Shown here piece by piece: positions 11,019-21,802 of a stretch of DNA of 64,000 nucleotides (within the stretch, counting starts at the first letter, position 1; every line of letters begins with the position of its first letter). The DNA lies in assembly GCF_015706575.1 (NCBI RefSeq), contig NW_024037058.1:6573806-6637805 (forward strand). The letters are read 5' to 3'. Both the position numbers and the translations under genes were made by a program. Below the pieces are notes generated by a model. The model was not told where the DNA came from. It did no database searches and worked only from the letters and a program-made list of their open reading frames with translations. The DNA comes from Patiria miniata. Taxonomy: Eukaryota; Echinodermata; Asteroidea; Valvatida; Asterinidae.

Positions 11019-12956
11019 ATGGCATCTAATGTTACAGCCCAGTCAGTGTTGGAGAAGATTAGTGTGGATCATCTGGAATGCTCCATCTGCACCAACCGTT
11101 TCAGGCAGCCCAAACTGCTGGACTGTTTGCATAGTTTTTGCCTGCAATGCCTTCAAGAGCTCAGACAGAGCCAAGATCCTAGTGGTACAAAGCTGACATG
11201 TCCTCTGTGTAGACGTGAAACCATGTTGAAAGTGTCTGGGGTTGCTGATCTCCCTAATAACTTTGCATTCAGTGCCCTGGTGGAGGAAGTTACAATGCAG
11301 GAAAAGCTACTGGAAGGTCAAGGGTCAGACATCAAATGTCAAAATTGTGATGAGGAGAATCAGGCTATTTCAAGATGCATGGACTGTGATCATTTCCTCT
11401 GTCCAGAATGTCAAAAGGCTCATGGACGTATGACTGTTATGAAATCTCATAAAATCTACACACTGGCTCAACTTCAATCAGGAAAAATTGTCTATAAAAG
11501 TAAACTAAGAGATGAAGTTCCAAAATGTTGCAAGCATCCAGATCAGAATCTCAATGTCTACTGCAACTCATGTGAGCAAATCATATGCACAACTTGCTCT
11601 GTACTTGATCATGCAAAACACTCACTCACTGAATTAGCTGAGGCCGCAGAAAAATGTAAGAAGAAGGTCACAGAAATGGTCCAAAAAAGTGAGAGAAGGA
11701 AAACACAATTGAGCACCACCATCGAGGAGACATGCAAATTTCGCAATGAGCTGGACACCATGTTTGCCAACTCCAAAAAGAAACTCTCCAAAAAGGCTCA
11801 ACAGGAGATTACAAAGGTCAAACAGGAGGTTGCAAAGATCCAAAAGGAAGAACACAAATTGATGAAAGAGATGGACAGGATTTATCAAGAAAGAGTAACA
11901 ACGTTTGAAGCTGCTCAAGCTAAGAACAAGAAAGAGGTAACACAGACACAGCACAAGCTGGAGGAGGTGAAACAACTCATGAATCAAGCAAGTTGCTATG
12001 AGATTCTTGAACTTCAACAGAAGCTCTTGCATAACCTCAGTGAATTGACAGGGAAACAGCCACAGCAAGTTCCTGACAAGTTGACCTTCATGGACTTTGA
12101 AGAAGGTGAGAGGTCACTTGGGAGACTCATTCTGGAGAAAGAGCCAAAGGCTACAGCAAAGCAATCACCAAGACCTGCAAGATCATGTGTGAAGGACAAA
12201 TGGAAACTGAGGACTGAAATCAAATTAATATATTCAATTGCAACACAGGCTGCAGCATGCTCTAACAATAAAATACTTGTTTTAGACGATTGGAATGATG
12301 AACTTTTCACAGTTTCACTACCTCCTATCCCACAAAGGCTACAGATCAATGATTTCACTGATGATGTAAGGTGTATTGCAGTGAGCAAGGATGACAAGCT
12401 CCATGTTCTAGATGGTCCAGTAGTCAAGATCTGCAACAAGCAACATCAGCTCCTCCATCAGTTCACACCAGGTAGAGGGTCAGACAGCCAACCAACATGC
12501 ATTGCAGTGGATGACAGCAATCTGATAGCAGTGGGTTATGAAGGCAAGAAGGAGATATCTCTACACAACCCAGATGGATCCCTCATCAGGAGACTGTCTG
12601 CTCCAATGATTAGAGGTTATCTGACAATGTACAATCACCGCCTTATCTACACAAACAGGCCTAACACAAGGTTGGTATGTGTAGACTACTATGGTGCCAG
12701 TGTATTCTCAGTAGACATGACCAGCAACATGCAGGAGGATGGGGACCCAACTGGTGTGTGCTGTGACAGTGATGGCAGCATCTATGTTGCTGTGAATGGA
12801 TATCAAACAGGTGACATTCTGCATTACAGTCCTGATGGCAAGTACATTGGATGTGCGATCAAGGGATGTGATGATCCACGTGGCATCACATTCACATCAA
12901 GTGGTGATCTGGTAGTGGCTGCAGGAGAGTCTGTACAGGTCTATCACCGAGTGTAA
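11019..12956 (+). CDS. TRIM gene 2: RING, two B-boxes, coiled coil, NHL-like propeller
   Basis: Predicted 645-residue TRIM E3 ubiquitin ligase in one coding exon. The start is the Met of MASNVTAQS; an upstream in-frame codon at 10962 lies in the intron before the acceptor at 10978. RING C3HC4 ligands are Cys21 to Cys64. B-box 1 spans about 107-144 and B-box 2 about 170-201, with the spacing before the last His two residues shorter (DHAKHS instead of DHGNPKHS). The coiled coil covers about 205-350 and is the most distinct of the five, with extra Lys-rich heptads (ITKVKQEVAKIQKEEH). The propeller runs from about 400 to the YHRV end, and its first blade is the shortest of the set. In this family the RING recruits a ubiquitin-loaded E2 and the propeller binds the target, which may be protein or RNA. 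The actual target is unknown. Confidence 0.95.
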   Translation: MASNVTAQSVLEKISVDHLECSICTNRFRQPKLLDCLHSFCLQCLQELRQSQDPSGTKLTCPLCRRETMLKVSGVADLPNNFAFSALVEEVTMQEKLLEGQGSDIKCQNCDEENQAISRCMDCDHFLCPECQKAHGRMTVMKSHKIYTLAQLQSGKIVYKSKLRDEVPKCCKHPDQNLNVYCNSCEQIICTTCSVLDHAKHSLTELAEAAEKCKKKVTEMVQKSERRKTQLSTTIEETCKFRNELDTMFANSKKKLSKKAQQEITKVKQEVAKIQKEEHKLMKEMDRIYQERVTTFEAAQAKNKKEVTQTQHKLEEVKQLMNQASCYEILELQQKLLHNLSELTGKQPQQVPDKLTFMDFEEGERSLGRLILEKEPKATAKQSPRPARSCVKDKWKLRTEIKLIYSIATQAAACSNNKILVLDDWNDELFTVSLPPIPQRLQINDFTDDVRCIAVSKDDKLHVLDGPVVKICNKQHQLLHQFTPGRGSDSQPTCIAVDDSNLIAVGYEGKKEISLHNPDGSLIRRLSAPMIRGYLTMYNHRLIYTNRPNTRLVCVDYYGASVFSVDMTSNMQEDGDPTGVCCDSDGSIYVAVNGYQTGDILHYSPDGKYIGCAIKGCDDPRGITFTSSGDLVVAAGESVQVYHRV

Positions 12957-13057
12957 GGACAGAATTAATTAACCTGGGGCTATCCAGCGTATCCACAAAA
13001 CACTTCCATCAGACATCGAACATTGTTCTGAAAAAGAACATTAAAGTTCATTCCCTC

Positions 13058-13063
13058 AATAAA
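13058..13063 (+). terminator. Polyadenylation signal of TRIM gene 2
   Basis: AATAAA about 100 bases after the stop. The aligned positions in genes 1, 4 and 5 have lost the hexamer (AAATAACA, AAAAAACA, AATAATA), so only gene 2 has a canonical signal here. Confidence 0.55.
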
Positions 13064-15619
13064 ACATTCAATAATACTGTATATTTGGTTTATTTCTAAG
13101 GTCTTTGGTGCTTGTATGTGTTGACTATTATACTTTAAGCCTACTTCCTATAAAATCCTAGATCTGGTGGCCCAATAATGAGAGCAAAGGAAGTACATTT
13201 TGAAAGTATTATCAATGAGAGGGAAGGTATTACCACAAAAGGCAATTTAGTTCAATTTTCTCAGATTTGTCTCAGCAAATACGAAGTCAATGCATGATTT
13301 GTTTTCCAAGTATAAAATATAACCCTACTCCTGTAAAAAATGTAAATATTTCCTTAAATTTTGTTTTTCGATTTTTCAATTATTGGGAAAATTGTTGAGT
13401 TTAAATTAATGCAACTTATTTTTGAATGAAAAAGATTTTGCACCTCCATGTACTCAAAAGCAACTGAATGAAATATGTGTGCGATTTTGAACTCAAGCGA
13501 CAGTTTCAAAGTAAATCATTTGCAATCCCTTGGTTGTCTCTTTCACAGTGCTTTCTGAGTGCATCATCAAACTAATATTAGTTTCATTGCATTTACAACC
13601 AAGTTGAAAATGAAAACCTTGTATATTCTACTGCAATGATGCATGGATGTATGTAATGTGAATAATATAATGGACGTACATTTTTGTTCTGAAATCTTGG
13701 TTGTTTGCCTTTCTTAATTAAATTTTTGTAAAATACTGCAATAGAAGATGTACATTATATGAATTTGGGGTCCACTTTTTCCTGTCCTTTTACCTCTTGC
13801 ATCTACAATTTTGTAATTGAAGATGCACTCCTTTATGTGTGTACTCTTTTTCCAAGAATGCGTCTGTGAATCAAATGACCTACCCAACAAATATTCATTA
13901 GTTTAAAGTAATTTTTGATGGCACTTGAATGGCAAATTATACATTTCTGAGGTTACAGGGACAAGAAAAATGACCGACTTTGGACCCTAAATGTATAGAA
14001 TGACCTACTTGTGAGAGGTTCCGTATCATTACAATTATAGTTTAGTTTATTCCATAAATGATTGAGGCTTTTGCTTCTTTGAATAAGTATTGGTTTGCTA
14101 CATGCTGATAGACCAAGTAGTCTAAATGAAGCAATGAGCATTTGCTTTAATTACAGAATATCTCTCCTAGAGAACGCAGCTTCCATGACAACAATGGCAT
14201 TTCAGCAAAGATCCAAAGTCTGTTATTTTACCAATCAGCATCTTACATACGTTTCAGCTGCATTTTCCACTGGGCATGTGTGACTCCTAGGGTTATTTGC
14301 GTATGTAATGAAGTCTGCCTATTTTACATCGATGATGCGACTCAAAAGTATATATTTGTATTTTATCATTTATAGACCACTTAATTTGGAAGCTGTTGTT
14401 ATTGTATCACTAGTTAGTTCATTCAATGTATATTTTGTCAAAGACATTTAAAAAAAAGTTTTCTGAGAACACAGCAACAGTGATTTCATGAAACAACCAT
14501 CTTTTCTCAGTTGTCGTTTGTTTACATTTAGGACCATTTTGTTTTTGACAAAAACATAATATCAGTGGTTTCCCCAACATTTATACTTGTACATAATGGT
14601 AGAGGGGATTATCAAGTAATCAGATTTGTGAACAGATTTTCCCTTGATTTTTTATCTCCTGATTTACCGCATTTGGATATTGTCTAAATGCTCTCAAAAT
14701 ATATTGAGTATGTAACTATGATCTTAGAAAATTAGTCAGGCTTGTTGGGGTCTAGTACCATGTATTGTGAGCACAAAAAACAAACACTACAACACTGTTT
14801 AGTCAGCTTGAAAATTCTTCTTTTTTATCAAAAAAAAAATGTACTAAAAGAAATCTTTTGTATGTTAAAGATCGCCCCATGGGGTTTTATGTTCAGTATT
14901 TTATTGTCCTGTGAAAACTTCAAATGTTTAGAAATCCTAAGCGAAAAAGTGACACATGAATGATCAAAATTTGTTGGCACCTTAGCAACCACTTTACAAG
15001 GGAAAAATCAGAGCATGGAATTGTTTTTCCAAACTGAATGTCTAGCAATAGCATTTTTAGGGCATGCTTATACAAACAATATTAAAAGTAAATATTTCTT
15101 TAAATTATGGGCGTAAAGACAGTTAAACTTGACATCTAAAAGTGGAAGAACTGATATTGTATGGTTGCCGAGGGTGCAGTTCATTGGTCAATTTTGATGC
15201 CATGCTTTTGTAATACAACAAACGCGCATCACGTAACACATCGCTACAGGCCGTGTGACAGAGCCTATTTTTGCTGACACAATTCACAATGTAAAAGCAT
15301 AATGGATGTTGTCTCTAGGTTTCATTAGATGTACATGAAAACAGGTTACCACAGACCCGACATAGAAGGCGCCCGCTGAACGGTCTCGAGGTCAAGACAC
15401 AGACTTGTTTTGCAAAGTAATCGCCGAATCTGCTCGCATATCATGGACTCTTGCTGCATACGGGGATATTCCATAGACTACCTTAGCACCCATCCCGCCT
15501 ACAATTAAGAGCGATTCACAATGCAGTGCAAGTGTGCTAACAAGTGTTTGCCTCAAGAGGCCACTTTTCAACTTAACAATCTTTTGAAATGTATATCAAC
15601 TTCTACAAAATGAACTTAC
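13064..15619. repeat. Conserved 3' flank of TRIM unit 2
   Basis: Homologous to the flanks after genes 1, 4 and 5 up to about 15100. It then runs through a stretch shared with 38630-39850 that leads to cassette C. No gene seen. Confidence 0.7.
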
Positions 15620-15716
15620 CTGTACATGGAAGTACATTGGGGAATCTGTTCTTGTTTTTGCAGACAGGTTTCTTGGCTTCCTCACAGTTGACTGCCACTG
15701 ACATTTCATATAGCAC
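15620..15716 (-). other. Exon-like cassette C, copy 2 (best preserved)
   Basis: 97 bp on the - strand with acceptor GTGAAATGTAG and donor CAG then GTAAGTT. This is the only copy whose frame stays open when joined in phase behind cassette B at 16291 (B ends with two spare bases; C supplies the third). The joined frame then reads CYMKCQWQSTVRKPRNLSAK and ends DSPMYFHVQ. An overlapping second frame (MSVAVNCEEAKKPVCKNKN) is also open, so the true frame is not settled. No known domain recognised. Confidence 0.45.
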
Positions 15717-16290
15717 CTACATTTCACAGTGAACAAATTGACAGACAACACACATTACATTGCTTGTTCTCTCTCTAGCTCGGACTTCAATTACGAATCA
15801 AGTTATCTCTTGCTGACTGAATTGTTCGCGTATTCATTCTTCAGCAAGTGCACGGACAACATAGCCATACACCAGTATGGCAGAAATATAAAACCTAGTC
15901 TGTGACTCGGATTTGAGTTTGACTTGAGTTGCAAGTTACAATGGCTGATGACTCAAACTCGGCTCTCATGACTCAACTCATGACTCAGACTAGACATCAG
16001 GGACATGTCACTGGTGAGTCACATTTCACTGACTCAACAAAACATTTTTGGCAAAAACTGTTTGGTAATACATTTAGCTATTGCTGATCGAGTGCAAAAT
16101 TTGGTTTGTTGTTGGTAACAATTGGTTGAAATAAATCCCTTGTATTTTGATACATTCTGCTTTGCAGATACGAAAATGGGAAGATGTGATGACCTCACTT
16201 GATATTCTATAGACTACAGAAATTCATGCAATTTTTGTTGAGACTTTCAACGTTGTGAGTTCTCCAAATATCACCGAGCCAAACTTTTAC

Positions 16291-16370
16291 CCAAAAGTCA
16301 GCTTGAATTCCTCCACAGGGTCTTGCTTGTCTATCTGTTCTTGCAGTGTGGTAATGGTGTTCGGTAGTGA
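16291..16370 (-). other. Exon-like cassette B, copy 1
   Basis: 80 bp on the - strand, acceptor TTATTGGGTCAG and donor GG then GTAAAAG. It encodes SLPNTITTLQEQIDKQ followed by DPVEEFKLTFG, hydrophilic and helical-looking. The 41495-41574 copy differs at four residues (Q for P, K for E, L for F and similar) without breaking the frame. It lies 0.57 kb upstream, in the sense of the - strand, of cassette C and 3 kb downstream of cassette A. Family unknown. Confidence 0.45.
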
Positions 16371-16820
16371 CTGACCCAATAAGCACCAACCTTAGCCGGT
16401 CTGGTGGGCGTCATGTGTCACATCTCAGCGTCGCTGACCACGCAGTCTTGGTCCTTCTAGAAAGGATGTTGGTGTCAGAACCCCAGGAGCTAGAATCGTC
16501 GTCCCCATGGGCCTGGGACCTGGGGGAGAAGGGAGGGGGAGAATACAACATCAAATTTTACTAATAAAATACTGTAAAAAAAGTCAACCATGTTTATTTT
16601 TGTTAACAGTTTTGCACATATATTTCACGCTGTGCCAATGTTTAAACAACAGCCAACATTATCAGGCTGCTGCTGACAATGCCAAGAAATCATTTTACAT
16701 TCTCCTGGATCAGAATCTCCTTGTCATTCCTCTGTTGGATAAAATCATCCTCCTTGGCGACTTCATATAGGGATCTTGTATAGGGACCACATACACAGTC
16801 TGGAGTGGCATCATCAACAA

Positions 16821-16917
16821 GCATGTAAATTGAATGTGTGATGGCACTACATTCACATCAGGTGGTGATCTGGTAGTGGCTGCAGAACAGTCTGTACAGA
16901 TCTATCACCGAGTGTGA
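16821..16917 (+). pseudogene. Orphan 3' end of a TRIM coding exon
   Basis: The last codons of a TRIM propeller, ending TFTSGGDLVVAAEQSVQIYHRV (split as seen: TFTSGGDLVVAAEQS, then VQIYHRV) with a TGA at 16915-16917. It is preceded by a short degraded piece (GCATGTAAATTGAATGTGTG) that matches the conserved DGKYIGCVIK codons with a small deletion. Nothing else of the gene remains. It shows that a sixth TRIM copy once stood between genes 2 and 3. Confidence 0.85.
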
Positions 16918-17514
16918 GGACAGCATATTTACACCAAGGGAATATGGTATAGAAAAGGAATGTTGCCTATGTCTGTTAAATGAACAGAACACAGGCTTTT
17001 CTGCACTTTAAAAAAATGTGTGTATATATTAAAGTAATTTTCTGTATTGCTGATCGATGTCATGCGCCACACAAATTTCTCTGAATTTTATCATCTGCCA
17101 AAAAAGAAGTTATCTTTAAAATATATATTGATTTCTTCAAGCGGAAAAGCAAAAATCAGCAACAAAGCAATCAGTGATACTCATGCATGCTTTGTTCAAT
17201 TTAAAATTCTCCAGCGGTTATCAAAACTATCCAAACCTCTTTTCATATCACAGACAGAACTGAAATTGGGAAATATAGTTATCCCCTGCATATCATGTGC
17301 GAAGCTCACATCTAAATGTATTTCTTTAGTTGCTGGTAACTAAAGAGTTTTGTGGTAAGTACTTGGTTTCTAGTAAGAATTTCTTTGCCAATACTGTTAG
17401 CACAGACTGTAAACATCAGCATAGACTTCAGTGACTATAGTTGCCAGTGACATCAATTTGTGGGTCGTGATCTTGGAAGACAGGTCAAATCCTTTTGTAC
17501 AATTGGACATAATC

Positions 17515-18037
17515 CAGTGTTATAGGACTGGAGTCCAAGAGTCAGACTCGAGTCATATTTTTCAAGACTCGGACTCGACTCGCCAGTCACAATGGAAAAT
17601 GACTCGGACTCGGACTCGACCATGATGACTCGGACTCGAGCTTGGTGATGCGTGACTCGAGTCACACATTTTCATCAAAAGAAAACAAAACATAGGGATT
17701 GGAAAAGATCATTGAGGAATAATGTTTGGATGATAAAACATGGAGGGAAGGGAAGGAGAAGGGGTTTTTAGGGATGGGAATTAAAAGGAAAACACATATT
17801 GGGTCTAAACAACATGTATACACAAGGTAAACTGTACATGTATACACTGGGATTTACTTAAACGACAGAATGGATGATTGAAAAATAATTTTAAAAAAAT
17901 GTGATTAGTTTCGTGAACAACTAAGAACAAGTGACTCGAGACTCGGACTCGGACTGGGACTCGAGGCTTGTGACTCGAGACTCAAGGCTTTTGACTCAGG
18001 ACTCGGACTCGATGTTGGTGACTGGACTACAACACTG
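17515..18037. mobile_element. 523-bp hAT-like nonautonomous element
   Basis: Flanked by a perfect 8-bp duplication ACATAATC (17507-17514 and 18038-18045). The ends are CAGTGTTATAGGACTGGAGTC and, reverse-complemented, CAGTGTTGTAGTCCAGTCA. Both subterminal regions are built from repeats of GACTCGGACTCGA. No transposase. The termini resemble those of the hAT element at 38773-39690, suggesting related families. Confidence 0.85.
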
Positions 18038-18045
18038 ACATAATC

Positions 18046-19337
18046 TACTTATAACCACTGATGCCTGACACTGTCTTGCTATTCATGGCAGGCAGTGGGT
18101 ATTGGTAATATCTACTTTTTTGTATATTCTTTGCCGACTGTTCTGAAAATACATGTTTTTAGTTTGGAATGCTGGAGCATTATATAAATAAATTTCTATG
18201 TCAGAAAATGTTTTTTTGCCACAAACTTTGGAAAATTCCTCACACTAGGAAAATGAACGTGCTGTATACTACACGAATATTATATAATCAACCTGCTAGC
18301 ATGTGGCCAGTGAGTTTTGGAGCGACCGCAGTATATCTGTACCACAAGACCTATGCCCAGTAGGCCTACTTCTTGACGTACTCACGTTCATATCGCTAAC
18401 AAGTGTAAGGGTTGAATCGATCACGATGGTGCAATAAAATGATGAAAACAGTCCAATTTCCATAACGAAGCTACAGTTTGAGTTTTAACAAACAAAGCGT
18501 TGTTAGCGTGACGTCAGATAGTCAGAGTCTTTTGGTCTGGGAACCACAGACGTCTTTATAGTGCATAATAATTTGGAATCGCACTTATGATCTGGACATA
18601 AGGAGTGCCCGGAGCATCAGTGCGATACTAAATTATCCGCAGCATTTATCACATGGCCTCGTGATTGGCCCGTCTGATGCCCGCGATATGAACTACAAAA
18701 ACGGTGTCTGTGGTCGGTTTTCAACCAAAAGGCTCCGACATCACGCCAACAACCCTTCGCGCGCGTGTACGTTAAAACATTGAAATATAGTAATGGCAAT
18801 AAACTCCTAACTAATATACTAATAACTTTCTGGCATGCTGTCATTTTCAGAAAACAGTAAAACAAGGCAATTTCCAATGAAACATCAAGTGAGTTGTAAG
18901 GTTTGTTCATGTAATTTGAAGAATCTGTGAATGGGTGTGTGCAAGCATTGACATGACGCACAAGCATTCACCATCGCTAACTATTATTTATTGGTTCGTT
19001 GCATGGCATCGCGTAGCTGCAATCGGCTGAATGAGAACATGTCCGGGATGCTGATTTTGGGCACAATTCAAAACGTGACTCTGCAACTTTTGAAATCGAT
19101 TTGAAATCGAGATCCCAGTACATTGGGTTCTTGGAATGTACAGCAATTACTGAGCTAAAATGTTTTCAGGTTAGTTGTTAAACATCTGCAGATTTTGAGC
19201 ACTTTTGTAGCGTCAAGCAAAAAAAAACTGCCTCAATGACAGGACCTCTCTTACCCTTATGACTCTACGCCCTGCCCTTTTTGAGCACCCATATACTGAT
19301 TTTAAATAGACTGACACCACATTATTGCTTAACATAC
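18046..19337. other. Intergenic stretch, left part of a segmental duplication
   Basis: From about 18775 onward it matches 61860-62386 closely. It includes part of a MITE that is complete at 52007-52517. No gene seen before cassette A. Confidence 0.55.
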
Positions 19338-19418
19338 CTGTTCATCAGTCTGTGATGTGTAGAGGTAGGCGTGGCTCTCCCCAATCTCAGTGTTCATCTC
19401 AGCAATGGACCAATCAGC
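19338..19418 (-). other. Exon-like cassette A, copy 1
   Basis: 81 bp on the - strand between a consensus acceptor (CCCTCCATAG) and donor (CAG then GTATGT). It is open in phase 0 throughout and encodes ADWSIAEMNTEIGESHAYLY followed by TSQTDEQ. It joins in phase to cassette B at 16370. The second copy at 62387-62467 has a TAA at codon 18. Protein family not recognised. Confidence 0.5.
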
Positions 19419-19961
19419 CTATGGAGGGCACAAAATATGAATGAATATTCAAAAATAGTGCTGAATGAACTGAACTGGGATGCAATAGAAGAGTAAGCTT
19501 CAATAATGTGAGTTTTGGAAATTTTGTAACAAAGCACTGCTGATGCTGAATCACTGAAAGAAATACATGTAACAAGTTTTGTTATGATGAATACAATTTA
19601 AATGAACTATGCAAGCACAGTGCTGTTGAATGCTATATATATGCATGTAAAACACCAACCGCACACTAGCTAAAAAATGTTGATAAAATATAAAGAAAGT
19701 CAAGGAAAATAAAACCCTCAACAAAACAAAACTACGTTCCAAAACTAATTACTGTCGGTTCATTTTTTACCTCTGTTTATTTGTTTATTTTTGTCAACAC
19801 AACAAAATTGAGTATCCGTGGGCGTCAATCGGTGGGGGATGGGGGGACAAGTCCTCCCTCCCCACTTTTTTAAAGTCGGAGGATATCATATCATTTGTGG
19901 TCCCCCCCCCCCCGCCACTTTTTTTGTCCCCGAATTAAAATTGTTGCCAACATAATGATTC

Positions 19962-19972
19962 TATAGCTCACA
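19962..19972. repeat. Left target-site duplication of the LINE
   Basis: TATAGCTCACA, repeated exactly at 21792-21802 on the other side of the LINE and present once at the empty site 63002-63012. Confidence 0.9.
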
Positions 19973-21379
19973 CCGATTCCCAAACGTCGACAAATGAAAA
20001 ACGACGCTGCTGAGGATCCAATAAATTACAGGCCAATAACAAACTTGTCCTTCTGCTCCAAAATCTTGGAGAAAGTTGTTGCTCAACAATTGACACAATA
20101 CATGTCTGATCATCAACTGAACGAGCCCTATCAATCCGCCTACCGTAGATGCCACGGGACGGAGACTGCTCTCACGTGCATCCAGAATGACATTTTACTA
20201 AGTGTTGACCAGGGCAAAGTAGCTATCCTGGTCATGCTGGATCTCAGCGCGGCTTTTGATTCACTTGATCACCAGATACTTCTTCAAAGACTTCAGTCGC
20301 ATATTGGTTTGTCGGAGGATACTCTACGCTGGTTTAGATCGTACCTCTCTGACAGATCCCAAACTGTCAGAATATGCAAAGACAACAAAACAGGTTCTGC
20401 AACTTATCAGCTTAAGTACGGTGTCCCACAAGGTTCAGTATTGGGACCACTGTTGTTCAACGTGTACATGCTGCCCATGGGTCAAGTGATCCGCAAGCAT
20501 GGCCTGACTTGTCACTTTTACGCGGATGACACCATGCTTTACATCTCAAAATCACCGACATCTGATGACGCTGCAGTCAATGTCAATGTCATTGAGAAAT
20601 GCTGTACCGACATAAAATGGTGGATGGCCTACAACTTCTTGAAACTAAACACTGACAAGACCGAAGTTCTTGTTGTTGGCACGACTACGAACCTGAAGAA
20701 AGTTTCTGCTGTAGACATTGATATTGGAGGTCACTGTATAACATCCTCCAAACAGTTGAAAAATCTTGGGGTCATCTTTGATTGTAATTTAAACATGCAA
20801 AGTCATATTCGTGAGGTATCTCGCAATGCATATTACCATCTGCATAATATCAGTAAGATAAAACAATACCTGGATTATTCTGTCACTGAGCAGGTTATCA
20901 CCATGCTAGTCATGTCTAAGATTGATTATTGCAATGCCTTGTTTGCAGGTTTACCCCAGTCCACACTTGCACCATTACAACGAGTACAAAACAGTGCTGC
21001 CAGGATTCTCACAGGAACCAGAAAATTTGAGCATATCACCCCTGTACTTATGAAACTGCATTGGCTTCCGGTGAATTATAGAATCATGTATAAAATTTGT
21101 CTCTTAGTTCATAAATGTTTAAATGGTCTAGCCCCTGACTATCTCAGTGAATTACTGCATACTACTTGTTCCATTTCACGTAGAAACACACGATTGTCAT
21201 GTGATAAAACCAGACTACAGCACTGTAACACCAGATTATGCACATTTGGGGATAGAGCTTTTTCCGCCATTGCCCCTAAATTATGGAACCAGCTGAACTC
21301 GTGCCTCAGGGAAACAGAAAGTATCGATGTTTTTAAATCCGGGCTGAAAACTTATTTCTTTCGAAAGGCATTTTTATGA
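19973..21379 (+). CDS. Partial reverse transcriptase ORF of the LINE
   Basis: The frame is open from the truncated 5' edge of the element (19973) to TAA-free sequence ending with TGA at 21379. The first ATG at 19994 is internal and not a true start. Reverse transcriptase motifs in order: NYRPITNLSFCSKILEKV, SAYRRCHGTETAL, LDLSAAFDSLDH, GVPQGSVLGPLLFNVY, and the catalytic FYADDTMLY. These are followed by the CR1/L2/Jockey-type C-terminal region (LAPLQRVQNSAARILTG, LHWLPVNYRIMYKICLL, FGDRAFSAIAPKLWNQL). The absence of internal stops and the exact target duplication point to a young insertion. Clade assignment to CR1/L2 is by motif memory. Confidence 0.9.
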   Translation, partial: PIPKRRQMKNDAAEDPINYRPITNLSFCSKILEKVVAQQLTQYMSDHQLNEPYQSAYRRCHGTETALTCIQNDILLSVDQGKVAILVMLDLSAAFDSLDHQILLQRLQSHIGLSEDTLRWFRSYLSDRSQTVRICKDNKTGSATYQLKYGVPQGSVLGPLLFNVYMLPMGQVIRKHGLTCHFYADDTMLYISKSPTSDDAAVNVNVIEKCCTDIKWWMAYNFLKLNTDKTEVLVVGTTTNLKKVSAVDIDIGGHCITSSKQLKNLGVIFDCNLNMQSHIREVSRNAYYHLHNISKIKQYLDYSVTEQVITMLVMSKIDYCNALFAGLPQSTLAPLQRVQNSAARILTGTRKFEHITPVLMKLHWLPVNYRIMYKICLLVHKCLNGLAPDYLSELLHTTCSISRRNTRLSCDKTRLQHCNTRLCTFGDRAFSAIAPKLWNQLNSCLRETESIDVFKSGLKTYFFRKAFL

Positions 21380-21791
21380 TCTTATAGACACATGTATTTG
21401 TAGTTGTTGTGGTTTTTACTATCCCCTGAAGGTTTATTTTAGCACTTATTTTCCCATTCTTAATTTTCTTTAGGAATTAAGTTTTGGTGTATGTCTCTTT
21501 TAACAAACATTTTATTGTATATGCGGTCACAGCTGGTCTGTTTTACATTTACTTACCTTTGTAATTTAAAATATTGTATATTTCTATATTTACTTGTCAT
21601 TTTTGTTTGTAATTTCATGCTGATTTTAAACTGATTTTTACATTTTTCTTGTTAATTCTAATAATTACTTTGTGTTTAAAGGGATTTTCTATATGTTACT
21701 CTGTAAGCGCCCTGGAGCATTGTTTTTTCGATGGATTGGGCGCTATATAAATCTTTGCTTATTAAATCTTTGCTTGCTTTGCTTTGCTTAT
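19973..21791 (+). mobile_element. 5'-truncated non-LTR retrotransposon (CR1/L2-like)
   Basis: An 1819-bp insertion flanked by an 11-bp direct repeat TATAGCTCACA. The paralogous stretch at 63002 has the site without the insertion. The 3' end has the CR1/L2-type tail (GGGCGCTATATAAATCTTTG, then short CTTTGCTTA-like repeats) in place of poly-A. The endonuclease and the N-terminal part of the reverse transcriptase are missing, so this copy cannot move by itself. Confidence 0.93.
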
Positions 21792-21802
21792 TATAGCTCA
21801 CA

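Noticed and set aside
11609..12439. Long - strand frames inside the TRIM coding exons (repeated in each copy)
   Set aside because: They are antisense shadows of the Lys/Glu-rich coiled coil and propeller codons and have no independent support.
15890..16030. Regulatory cluster of TGACTCA-like (AP-1) words, also at 40130-40290
   Set aside because: The words belong to a degenerate ACTC repeat resembling the subterminal repeats of the hAT elements nearby, so binding-site meaning is not supported.
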